A stretch of 12,689 bases of DNA from Hyphomicrobiales bacterium (GTDB taxonomy: Bacteria > Pseudomonadota > Alphaproteobacteria > Rhizobiales > Beijerinckiaceae): positions 6,628 through 19,316 of the forward strand of contig PLUH01000262.1 in assembly GCA_003164825.1 (NCBI GenBank). Direction: 5' to 3'. Positions 1-10,009 of the stretch are shown piece by piece. A program made the position numbers and the translations under genes. The notes below the pieces were generated by a model. The model was not told the origin of the DNA and did not search any database. It saw only the letters and a list, made by a program, of their open reading frames with translations. Every line of letters starts with the position of its first letter. The stretch's first letter is position 1.

Positions 1-12
1 GGAGCGTCGCAA

Positions 13-435
13 TTGGCCCTGGTCGCTGATATCGATCAATTGAGCACCGTCATTTCCCATGCCACAGCGCCCGCGTTCATGCTGGGCGCGGTGGCTGCAT
101 TTCTATCGATTCTGATATCTCGTCTGGAGCGGATCGTCGACAAGAACCGAGCCCTGAGATCGGCCGACGCCGCCGCGGTCGATCCGTCGGGCGCGATCGC
201 TGTTTCGTTCGCGCGTCGGATGGTTCTCTTGAGCCGCGCCGTTTATTTCGCCGTCCTCAGCGCCCTCGCGACCGCGGCGCTGTTGATCGGCGCTTTTGTC
301 GCCGCCCTCTCCGGCGTCGCCCACGCCCGCTTCATCGCGCTGATGTTCGCGGTGTCGCTGGCGTTGCTGATGGCCTCGCTGGTCGAGCTCACCCGCGAAA
401 TCCGCATCTACATGGCGAACATGCATCTCGAGTGA
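13..435 (+). CDS. DUF2721 family small membrane protein
   Basis: A 140-residue integral membrane protein that I recognise as DUF2721; the family has no established function. Hydrophobic segments lie at about residues 19-36, 72-99 and 105-126. The first runs into the typical N-terminal pattern of the family, in which an Ala-Pro and a hydrophobic helix are followed by SRLERIVDKNR (residues 36-46). A polar, Ala-rich linker (47-67) separates helix 1 from helices 2 and 3, and the C-terminus is basic and short (about 127-140). The start chosen is TTG at 13, because GGAG at bases 1-4 sits 8 bases upstream as a ribosome binding site. The frame remains open to the window edge, so a slightly longer N-terminus cannot be excluded. 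No operon partner is visible: the next gene begins 198 bases downstream. Family assignment is likely; cellular role unknown. Confidence 0.85.
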   Translation: MALVADIDQLSTVISHATAPAFMLGAVAAFLSILISRLERIVDKNRALRSADAAAVDPSGAIAVSFARRMVLLSRAVYFAVLSALATAALLIGAFVAALSGVAHARFIALMFAVSLALLMASLVELTREIRIYMANMHLE

Positions 436-541
436 TCGCCGTCGCTCCCCCGGCTCTCCCGTTTGGCCCCGTCGTCTGGGAATTCCGTTTGCGCGCCGGA
501 TATGCTAGCAAACCGCGTTGAGGAGAGCCCGGGTCGAGGGG

Positions 542-565
542 CGAACGATCGCGAAGCGATGTTCG
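542..565. other. Imperfect 10-bp hairpin upstream of the small secreted gene
   Basis: CGAAC (542-546) pairs with GTTCG (561-565) and ATCGC (548-552) pairs with GCGAT (556-560). The loop is GAA and the single bulged base is G547. It lies 107 bases after the DUF2721 stop and 68 bases before the ATG at 634. No T-run follows on either strand, so a classical intrinsic terminator is unlikely. It could be a 5'-leader structure, an mRNA-end stabiliser for the upstream gene, or an imperfect operator. Only the base pairing is seen; the role is open. Confidence 0.45.
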
Positions 566-633
566 AAGGTCCCGACGAGGGTCAGCGCGCAACGGACGAC
601 GCCAAGAGCCGCAAGCGGACAAGGAACGCGTCC

Positions 634-873
634 ATGAAGACCAACGCCGTTCGATTTGCCGCTGGGCTCGTGTTCTTCATCGTCGGCGCGCCGTTTCCCG
701 CCTGCGGCCAGTTCATTTACCCGCCGGTCTTCGTCGTCCCGCCGCAGGCGCAGGATTACGGCGCCCCAAGGCCCGCTTCGAGGCCGCCGCTGGATAAACC
801 GAAACCCGCCGATCCGCCAGCGCAGGCGAAGCCGGCGGGGCACTATGAAGGACGAAGTTACGTGCCGGATTAG
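634..873 (+). CDS. Small secreted proline-rich protein of unknown function
   Basis: A 79-residue protein with an N-terminal signal sequence: MKT, a basic residue at 7, then a hydrophobic stretch at about 8-20, with probable cleavage near the Ala-Cys-Gly-Gln at about 24-27. The mature part is about 50 residues long. It starts with an aromatic/Pro/Val patch (QFIYPPVFVVPP) and continues as a Pro/Ala/Lys-rich, probably disordered tail ending in GRSYVPD. The ATG at 634 was chosen because AAGGAA (621-626) sits 7 bases upstream and the signal peptide begins exactly there. The frame extends upstream to 463, but those residues are highly charged and would bury the signal peptide. I do not recognise the family. 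The single Cys at about 25 lies in Ala-Cys-Gly, which resembles a weak lipobox, so a lipoprotein is an alternative. There is no close partner gene. It is supported by start context and composition, not by homology. Confidence 0.6.
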   Translation: MKTNAVRFAAGLVFFIVGAPFPACGQFIYPPVFVVPPQAQDYGAPRPASRPPLDKPKPADPPAQAKPAGHYEGRSYVPD

Positions 874-911
874 GCAGGCGTTGATCGTATTTTATCTGGA
901 TTATTTGGCTT

Positions 912-973
912 GTCCAAACCGACCCCAAATTTAGCCAAATCTGGCAAAATCCGGCCAAGCCCGGGCAAAAAAA
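912..973. repeat. Helically phased A-tracts / degenerate 10-bp repeat
   Basis: In otherwise GC-rich DNA, runs of A recur at helical spacing: 916-918, 927-929, 937-939, 946-949, 957-958 and 967-973, with centres 9.5 to 12.5 bases apart. The stretch can be read as degenerate 10-mers of the type xGGCAAAATC (932-941, 942-951, 952-961, 962-971). Phased A-tracts are known to bend DNA, so curvature is predicted. The segment lies between two convergent genes and just beyond the minus-strand terminator. It also contains an 8-bp inverted repeat, ATTTGGCT (903-910) with AGCCAAAT (933-940). Its biological role is unknown. Confidence 0.5.
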
Positions 974-1011
974 TCAAGGAAAGGCTGGGATCGGTTTTTC
1001 CTGATCCCAGC
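967..1011 (-). terminator. Rho-independent terminator of the envelope operon
   Basis: GCTGGGATC (984-992) and GATCCCAGC (1003-1011) form a perfect 9-bp stem, which a G-T and a G-C pair extend to 11 bp around a 6-base loop. Read on the minus strand, the stem is followed by a T-rich stretch ending in seven consecutive T (973 to 967). It begins 44 bases past the stop of the binding-protein gene at 1056. On the plus strand no T-run follows, so it should act mainly on minus-strand transcription. Confidence 0.72.
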
Positions 1012-1055
1012 GCCGCCCCACGCCCTCTTCCCGCAAGCGGGGCAAGGGGGACGCT

Positions 1056-2072
1056 CTACCGGATCGGCGGGGCGTATTGAATGCCGCCGTTATCCCAGAG
1101 CTCGTTCAATCCGCGGGGAATCCCGAGCTTCGAATTGGCGCCGACGTTGCGGTCGAACACTTCGGCGTAGTTGCCGACCGCTCGAATCGCGCGCGCCGCC
1201 CAGTCCTGGGTGAGGCCCAACGGCTTGCCGAAGTCGCCCTCCGTTCCGACCAGCCGCTTGACCGACGGCTTCTCAGACTTCAGCGCATCGTCGATTGTCT
1301 TCGAACTGACGCCGAGTTCCTCGGCGTTGATCATGGCGAAATTGACCCACTTGACGATATTGAACCACTGGACGTCGTCCTGCCGGACGACCGGACCAAG
1401 TGGCTCCTTCGAGATGACGTCGGGCAGAATCATGCTGTCGCCCGGCTTTGCCAATTGCAGACGCATGGCGAACAACCCGGATTCGTCGGTCGTCATCACG
1501 TTGCATTGTCCGGCCTGATAGGCCGCAATCATCTCCGGGACGCCCGCTTCGTGGACTGTCTCGTATTTCATATGGTTGGTTTCGAAAAAGTCGGTGAAGT
1601 TCGGCTCGGTCGTCGTGCCCGGCTGCACGCAAACTTTGCTGCCGTCGAGTTCGAGCGCGGACTGAACGTTGCGGCTCTTGGGGACGAGAAACGCCTGGCC
1701 GTCGTAATAGGTCGTCCCCGCGAAGACGACGGCGTAATCGCCTTCGCGGCCCATCGTCCAGGTCGAATTGCGCGACAGCACGTCGATCTGCTTGTTCTTC
1801 AGGGCGTCGAACCGCTCCGAATTCGAGAGCGGCACGTATTGCACCTTCGAGGGATCGTTGAAGATCACCGCCGCCAGCGCGCGGCAGAAATCGACGTCGA
1901 AGCCCGACCATTGACCCTTGTCGTCCCTGATCGCGAAGCCCTCGAGTCCCTGGTTGACGCCGCAAATGAGCGCGCCCCGGTCCTGAACGGCCTTGAGGGT
2001 GGTCTGGGCTTCAGCGCCGCCGCCGAACCCCACAGCCGCCGCGAGCGCGAGGAGCGGTATCATCTTCAGCAT
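1056..2072 (-). CDS. Amino acid ABC transporter substrate-binding protein (AapJ/BztA-like)
   Basis: A 338-residue periplasmic binding protein of the SBP_bac_3 type, closest in pattern to the general L-amino acid binding proteins AapJ/BztA. A signal peptide covers residues 1-22 (cleavage after Ala-Glu-Ala). The mature protein starts with a CGVNQGLEGF-type strand (37-46). Family blocks follow: GFDVDFCRA (57-65), the hinge-lobe block IDVLSRNSTWT (96-106), YYDGQAFLV (122-130), VCVQPGTTTE (147-156) and CNVMTTDESGL (190-200). Cysteines at 37, 63, 148 and 190 could form disulfides. The length is normal. ATG at 2072 is used; its ribosome binding site is weak, and an ATG three codons further in is an alternative. 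It is the last gene of a minus-strand run, 43 bases after the L,D-transpeptidase stop. No permease or ATPase gene adjoins it here, so its transport partners must be encoded elsewhere or it has a sensory role (inference). Confidence 0.92.
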   Translation of the reverse strand: MLKMIPLLALAAAVGFGGGAEAQTTLKAVQDRGALICGVNQGLEGFAIRDDKGQWSGFDVDFCRALAAVIFNDPSKVQYVPLSNSERFDALKNKQIDVLSRNSTWTMGREGDYAVVFAGTTYYDGQAFLVPKSRNVQSALELDGSKVCVQPGTTTEPNFTDFFETNHMKYETVHEAGVPEMIAAYQAGQCNVMTTDESGLFAMRLQLAKPGDSMILPDVISKEPLGPVVRQDDVQWFNIVKWVNFAMINAEELGVSSKTIDDALKSEKPSVKRLVGTEGDFGKPLGLTQDWAARAIRAVGNYAEVFDRNVGANSKLGIPRGLNELWDNGGIQYAPPIR

Positions 2073-2115
2073 GAACAGTCTCGATTCCGTTTTCGGGGCT
2101 TCGGCGCCGCCAGAG

Positions 2116-2730
2116 TTAAAGCGCGACGGCCTGCTTGATGATCACCTTGGTGCCGACCGCAACACGGCCGTAAAGGTCGATCACGTCCTCGTTGACCAAA
2201 CGGAAGCAGCCCGACGAGACCGCGGTTCCAATCGTCTGCGGCTGGTTGGTTCCGTGGATGCGATAGACGGTGGCGCCGAGATACATCGCGCGCGCCCCGA
2301 GCGGATTGCCCGGTCCGCCGGCCATGAACCGCGGCAGGTAGGGCTGGCGTTCAATCATTTCCGGCGGCGGGCGCCAGTCCGGCCACTCCTGCTTGCGCGA
2401 AATCTTCTGCAAGCCGGACCACTGGAAGCCATCGCGGCCGACGCCGATGCCGTAGCGCAACGCCCGATTGTCCGGCTGCACCAGATAGAGGAACCGCGAC
2501 CTTGTATCGATCACGACCGTGCCTGGCGCCTCGGAGGTGCGGAAGAACACCTCCTGCTTTTCAAAAGCGCCGGTGAGCTGCTCTTCTTCCGGCGTCGGCT
2601 GATAGCCGGGCTGGTCGACCACATTCGATTCGTCCTGGCCCGGGGTCTGCGCTCCAGCTCCCGCGCCCGCGACAATCGCCAGCACCGCGCCGAACGCAAC
2701 CCGCAACAACAAACTTGCTCGAACCTTCAT
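2116..2730 (-). CDS. Periplasmic L,D-transpeptidase (YkuD domain)
   Basis: A 204-residue exported protein. A signal peptide occupies about 1-27, followed by an acidic, Pro-rich linker (28-60). The YkuD catalytic domain (about 67-203) contains the signature His159-Gly ... Ser-Ser-Gly-Cys175-Phe-Arg; His159 and Cys175 are the expected catalytic pair. Family members cut the terminal D-Ala of a donor peptide stem and form 3-3 peptidoglycan cross-links or attach proteins to peptidoglycan; which one applies here cannot be told. No LysM or other peptidoglycan-binding domain is present. ATG at 2730 was chosen because GGAG (2739-2736) lies 5 bases upstream and the signal peptide starts there. The frame is open to 2877, but that extension would overlap the preceding lipoprotein gene and hide the signal peptide. 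It is the middle gene of the run, 52 bases after the lipoprotein stop. Confidence 0.9.
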   Translation of the reverse strand: MKVRASLLLRVAFGAVLAIVAGAGAGAQTPGQDESNVVDQPGYQPTPEEEQLTGAFEKQEVFFRTSEAPGTVVIDTRSRFLYLVQPDNRALRYGIGVGRDGFQWSGLQKISRKQEWPDWRPPPEMIERQPYLPRFMAGGPGNPLGARAMYLGATVYRIHGTNQPQTIGTAVSSGCFRLVNEDVIDLYGRVAVGTKVIIKQAVAL

Positions 2731-2782
2731 GCGTGCTCCGTCGATTTTTGACTTGAGGTCGAATTCCTGGGTGGAACGACGA

Positions 2783-3262
2783 TCAGCGCTTGCCGCACCG
2801 TTCATAGACCATTGTCCCATAGCGTGACGCATTGTCGGGATCGACCCAAATCGTCGTGAAGGAATTGGGATCGACATTGGTGACGATGCGATCGTCGGCG
2901 GTGCCCGCGTCGCCGGGCGGTCCGAGATAGGTTTGGCCGCTCGGCCCGGCCTTCAGGACCAGTTCCGAGAGTTCCTTTGAATCCGCGAGATACATCATCA
3001 CGCCGCCGCTCGGCCCCTTGGTGATCACGTAAGGCTTGTTGCACTGGGCGAGCGCCTCCTTGATGGTCCGCGCCCGATCCTCGTCCTTGCGATAGGAGGC
3101 GAGCCCCCACTTGCCGACGAGCTGGTCGGCGCTGACGGCGGGAGCGACGATCGCAGGCGTGGGCGACGGTGTTTCGCCGCAGCCCGCGAGAAAAGCGGCA
3201 AGAACACCGGCCAGCGCCAGCGCGCCGCCACGACGTGCGATCCCCACGGACGTCCCCCTCAT
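2783..3262 (-). CDS. Predicted lipoprotein of unknown function
   Basis: A 159-residue protein with a basic N-terminus, a hydrophobic core and a clear lipobox Leu25-Ala-Gly-Cys28, so it should be lipid-modified. Gly29-Glu30 follow, with no Asp at +2, which favours the outer membrane. After a Thr/Pro/Ala linker (31-45) comes a compact domain starting LVGKWGLASY (48-57), similar to the opening of small lipocalin-like or extracellular beta-barrel domains. Cys74 and Cys156 could pair. I do not recognise a named family. ATG at 3262 is used because it places the lipobox at a normal distance; ATG at 3298 is in frame and possible, with no better ribosome binding site. It heads the run lipoprotein, L,D-transpeptidase, binding protein, which suggests an envelope role. 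Confidence 0.78.
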   Translation of the reverse strand: MRGTSVGIARRGGALALAGVLAAFLAGCGETPSPTPAIVAPAVSADQLVGKWGLASYRKDEDRARTIKEALAQCNKPYVITKGPSGGVMMYLADSKELSELVLKAGPSGQTYLGPPGDAGTADDRIVTNVDPNSFTTIWVDPDNASRYGTMVYERCGKR

Positions 3263-3330
3263 TTTTCCGCCGAACTCAAGGCGTCCCAGCCGATTCATGT
3301 CGAACCATGTGACGTTGTGTGTCGAAGCCC

Positions 3331-3359
3331 TCGCTAGCAAACCGGACGCGCCGGGTCAA
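3331..3359 (-). promoter_or_regulatory. Possible sigma-70-type promoter of the lipoprotein operon
   Basis: On the minus strand TTGACC (3359-3354) is followed after 17 bases by TAGCGA (3336-3331). The -35 matches the alphaproteobacterial TTGAC pattern well; the -10 is poor. It would give a leader of roughly 60 bases before the ATG at 3262. It lies in the 131-base gap after the lhr stop (3394), where I see no convincing terminator, so readthrough from lhr is also possible. Confidence 0.35.
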
Positions 3360-3393
3360 TCGAGGGGCTGGTCTCGCTACAGAAAGGCCAAAA

Positions 3394-7815
<4,422 letters not shown>

Positions 7816-7824
7816 GCGGTTTGG

Positions 7825-7830
7825 CTCCTC
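7825..7830 (-). promoter_or_regulatory. Ribosome binding site fixing the GTG start of lhr
   Basis: GAGGAG on the minus strand sits 9 bases before GTG at 7815-7813. There is no ATG in this frame between here and the Walker A motif, so this site decides the start and shortens the maximal open frame by 146 codons. Confidence 0.7.
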
Positions 7831-7862
7831 AATGACGCGGCCAGACAAAACTTGGGAGTGGC

Positions 7863-7869
7863 TATATAT
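7863..7869. promoter_or_regulatory. TATATAT element, candidate -10 in the divergent lhr/AKR region
   Basis: TATATAT stands out in GC-rich DNA. Read on the minus strand it would act as a -10 box and give lhr a leader of about 40 bases. Read on the plus strand it would give the AKR gene a leader of about 140 bases. I find no good -35 at 16-18 bases on either strand, so an activator or a different sigma factor would be needed, or the element is only a melting or binding site. Confidence 0.3.
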
Positions 7870-8013
7870 GGCGCCGAACCGGGCTTCGCGCACCCTCGGC
7901 CGACGGCCCCGCCAATCGATTTCTCCCAAGCCCCGGGAGTGGCTTGCTTCCCTTGCTTGCCGAGCGCAGCGGCTTGGGCCAAGGCTGCCGAGACCAACAA
8001 TGAGGACGGCGCA

Positions 8014-8838
8014 ATGACTAGCCACACCCAAGCGACCGTCGCCCTGAACGACGGCGCAGCCATGCCGCAGTTCGGACTTGGGGTTTTCCAGACGCCGCCC
8101 GACGCGACCGAGCGAATCGTGAGGTTGGCGGTCGACGAAGGCTATCGCCTGGTCGACACCGCAGCCATGTATCGAAACGAGGACGGCGTCGGCAAGTCCC
8201 TGCTCGGCCGGACCGACGTGTTCGTGACGACGAAACTCGGTAATTCCGATCACGGCTTCGACGAGGCGCTGCGCGCTTTTGACGCCAGCATCGGGAGATT
8301 ACGCCGCGATGCCCTCGATTTGTACCTGATCCATTGGCCGCGGCCGCGGGTCAACCGCTATGTCGAAAGCTGGAAAGCATTCATCCGGTTGCAAAAGGAG
8401 GGGCGGGTCCGCTCGATCGGGGTCTCGAATTTCAATCGCGATCACCTCGAGCGGATCGTCGCCGAGACGGGAGTCACGCCAGCCGTCAATCAGATTGAGC
8501 TTCACCCGCGGTTCCAGCAGAAGGCCCTGCGGGCGTTTCACGACCAGAGCGGGATCAAAACGGAATCCTGGAGCCCGCTCGGGCGGGGCGCTTTGCTCAG
8601 CGAGGCCGCAATCGTCGACATCGCCGCCAAGCATCGGAAGACCCCGGCGCAAGTCGTCATCCGCTGGCATCTCGACAGCGGCCTGATCGCGATTCCGAAA
8701 ACGGTGCGCCTCGAGCGGCTGAAGGAGAACATCGCCGCGCTCGACTTTCGGCTCGACGACGACGACATGCGGCGCATCGAAAAGCTTGATTCGCCCGATG
8801 GCCGGATCGGTCCCGACCCGGCCACAGCGGCTTTCTAA
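8014..8838 (+). CDS. Aldo/keto reductase (2,5-diketo-D-gluconate reductase-like)
   Basis: A 274-residue cytosolic NAD(P)H-dependent aldo/keto reductase with a (beta/alpha)8 barrel. The catalytic tetrad is complete: Asp48 in LVDTAAMY, Tyr53, Lys74 in VTTKLG and His107 in LYLIHWP. Other family blocks are GVSNF (136-140), NQIELHP (159-165), the SPLGRG loop, and the cofactor segment IPKTVRLERLKEN starting at about 227. The segment between Asp48/Tyr53 and Lys74 seems a few residues shorter than in typical relatives. Members reduce aldehydes or ketones (methylglyoxal, 2,5-diketogluconate); the substrate here cannot be assigned. ATG at 8014 was chosen because GAGGA (8002-8006) lies 7 bases upstream and the normal family N-terminus starts there; the frame is open upstream without stops but lacks homology. 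It is divergent from lhr and 63 bases ahead of the FUSC gene, probably in one transcript. Confidence 0.93.
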   Translation: MTSHTQATVALNDGAAMPQFGLGVFQTPPDATERIVRLAVDEGYRLVDTAAMYRNEDGVGKSLLGRTDVFVTTKLGNSDHGFDEALRAFDASIGRLRRDALDLYLIHWPRPRVNRYVESWKAFIRLQKEGRVRSIGVSNFNRDHLERIVAETGVTPAVNQIELHPRFQQKALRAFHDQSGIKTESWSPLGRGALLSEAAIVDIAAKHRKTPAQVVIRWHLDSGLIAIPKTVRLERLKENIAALDFRLDDDDMRRIEKLDSPDGRIGPDPATAAF

Positions 8839-8901
8839 TTCCTGCGGAGGAAGCGTTCTTGGCCGGCTTCCCGCCGGAGGCCTTCGCGTCTGGAGCTCGC
8901 A

Positions 8902-10002
8902 ATGAGCAGCGCCCCGATCCCATGGAAATCCCTCCGGACGAAAGTTCTGGAACACCGGGCGCAATTGGGGCTCGCGGTCAGGGTGACGATCGCCGCCGTC
9001 GTGGCCTACGGGCTGTCGCATCTTCTCTACGTGCCTCTGCCGCTGTGGACGGTGCTGACCGCGGTGATCCTGACCCAGGTCACCTTTGGGAGGTCGGTAA
9101 AGGCGACGGTGGACTACCTTGTCGGCACGGTCGGCGGCGCTATCTACGCCGGCGCCGTCTCGGTGCTGATTCCCCACGCCAATGACGTCTCGCTCGCTGG
9201 CGTCCTCGTGATCGCCGTCGCGCCTCTGGCGTTGCTCGGAGCGATCATGCCGAGCTTCAGCGCCGCGCCCTTTACCGGCGCGTTGGTGCTCTTGGTTCCC
9301 GGACTCGCCCACGTGGGCCCGATTGAATCCGCCATCGACCGCGTGCTCGAGGTCGTCGTCGGAGGCGTCACCGCGGTCGTCGTGTCGCTTCTGGTCTTCC
9401 CCGCCCGCGCCCATGCCCTGGCGATCGAGGCCGCGGCGCGCGCGCTCGAACTGATGGCGAAGTCGCTGCCGCAGCTCTTTGAGGGGTTTCTGCGGCCTCT
9501 CGATTCGGGGTCGATCGGGCGGATCCAGGATGCCTTCGGCGAGGCCGTGGGGCAGACGCAGTCGATCGCCGCCGAGGCCAGGCACGAGCGGATAAGCCTA
9601 CTCGCGGCCGACCCCGACCTAGGACCGTTGCTCAGGACGCTGCTCAGGCTTCGTCACGACTTCGTCATGCTCGGACGCGCCGCCGCCGAGCCGCTTCCCG
9701 ACGCAATTCATTCGCGGTTCGGACCGCTGCTGTTGCGCATTGCAGAGTGCGTAGCCGATCACCTGCGCCAAAGCGCGGACGCGCTGGCCGCTCGGCGCGG
9801 CCCCTCGTCGCTCGAGGCCGCCGAAGCCGCCTTCGCCGATTGCGCACAGACCATCACTGCGGTTCGCGACGAGGGCCTGACGCTCCGTTTGCCGGTCGAC
9901 GCCGCGGAACGCCTTTTCACCCTCGGGTTCGGGCTTGAGCAGATGCGCCGCGATCTCCGCGACCTCGATCGTTGCGTCAGCGAAGCCGCCCGCAGACGAT
10001 GA
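8902..10002 (+). CDS. Half-size FUSC family inner-membrane transporter
   Basis: A 366-residue membrane protein of the FUSC/aromatic acid exporter (AaeB-like) group. About six hydrophobic segments occupy residues 23-42, 47-62, 72-90, 98-116, 122-135 and 144-166. The block PLWTVLTAVILTQVTFGRSV near 47-66 is characteristic of the family. About 200 residues of soluble, helical, charged sequence follow (167-366). Full-length FUSC proteins of 650-700 residues carry two such halves; this has one and probably dimerises (inference). Known relatives export p-hydroxybenzoate and similar aromatic acids with a membrane-fusion protein, but no such partner gene is in the window. ATG at 8902 has GGAG (8892-8895) 6 bases upstream, and no other in-frame ATG, GTG or TTG exists after the AKR stop. 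It ends 7 bases from the stop of the convergent cytochrome gene. Confidence 0.87.
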   Translation: MSSAPIPWKSLRTKVLEHRAQLGLAVRVTIAAVVAYGLSHLLYVPLPLWTVLTAVILTQVTFGRSVKATVDYLVGTVGGAIYAGAVSVLIPHANDVSLAGVLVIAVAPLALLGAIMPSFSAAPFTGALVLLVPGLAHVGPIESAIDRVLEVVVGGVTAVVVSLLVFPARAHALAIEAAARALELMAKSLPQLFEGFLRPLDSGSIGRIQDAFGEAVGQTQSIAAEARHERISLLAADPDLGPLLRTLLRLRHDFVMLGRAAAEPLPDAIHSRFGPLLLRIAECVADHLRQSADALAARRGPSSLEAAEAAFADCAQTITAVRDEGLTLRLPVDAAERLFTLGFGLEQMRRDLRDLDRCVSEAARRR

Positions 10003-10009
10003 GTGTTCG

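Noticed and set aside
463..633. 57-codon N-terminal extension of the small secreted protein
   Set aside because: Highly charged and would place the signal peptide internally; AAGGAA before the ATG at 634 is a better start.
1030..1041. CCCGC-AA-GCGGG small palindrome near the binding-protein stop
   Set aside because: The two-base loop reduces it to a 4-bp stem; the neighbouring 984-1011 hairpin with its T-run explains termination better.
1077..2138. A 353-codon frame antisense to the binding-protein gene
   Set aside because: Same codon-register effect; the minus-strand frame has signal peptide and family motifs.
504..3344. Shared 12-mer GCTAGCAAACCG at 504-515 and 3333-3344
   Set aside because: A few shared 12-mers are expected by chance in a window of this size, and the two copies lie in opposite orientation relative to their nearest gene.
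8863..8877. CCGGC-TTCCC-GCCGG hairpin between AKR and FUSC
   Set aside because: Only five base pairs and no T-run; not enough to call a terminator, and the two genes look co-transcribed.
8299..9585. A 428-codon minus-strand frame spanning the AKR and FUSC genes
   Set aside because: AKR and FUSC lie in the same plus-strand frame and this is their reverse complement in register; no initiation context or domain.
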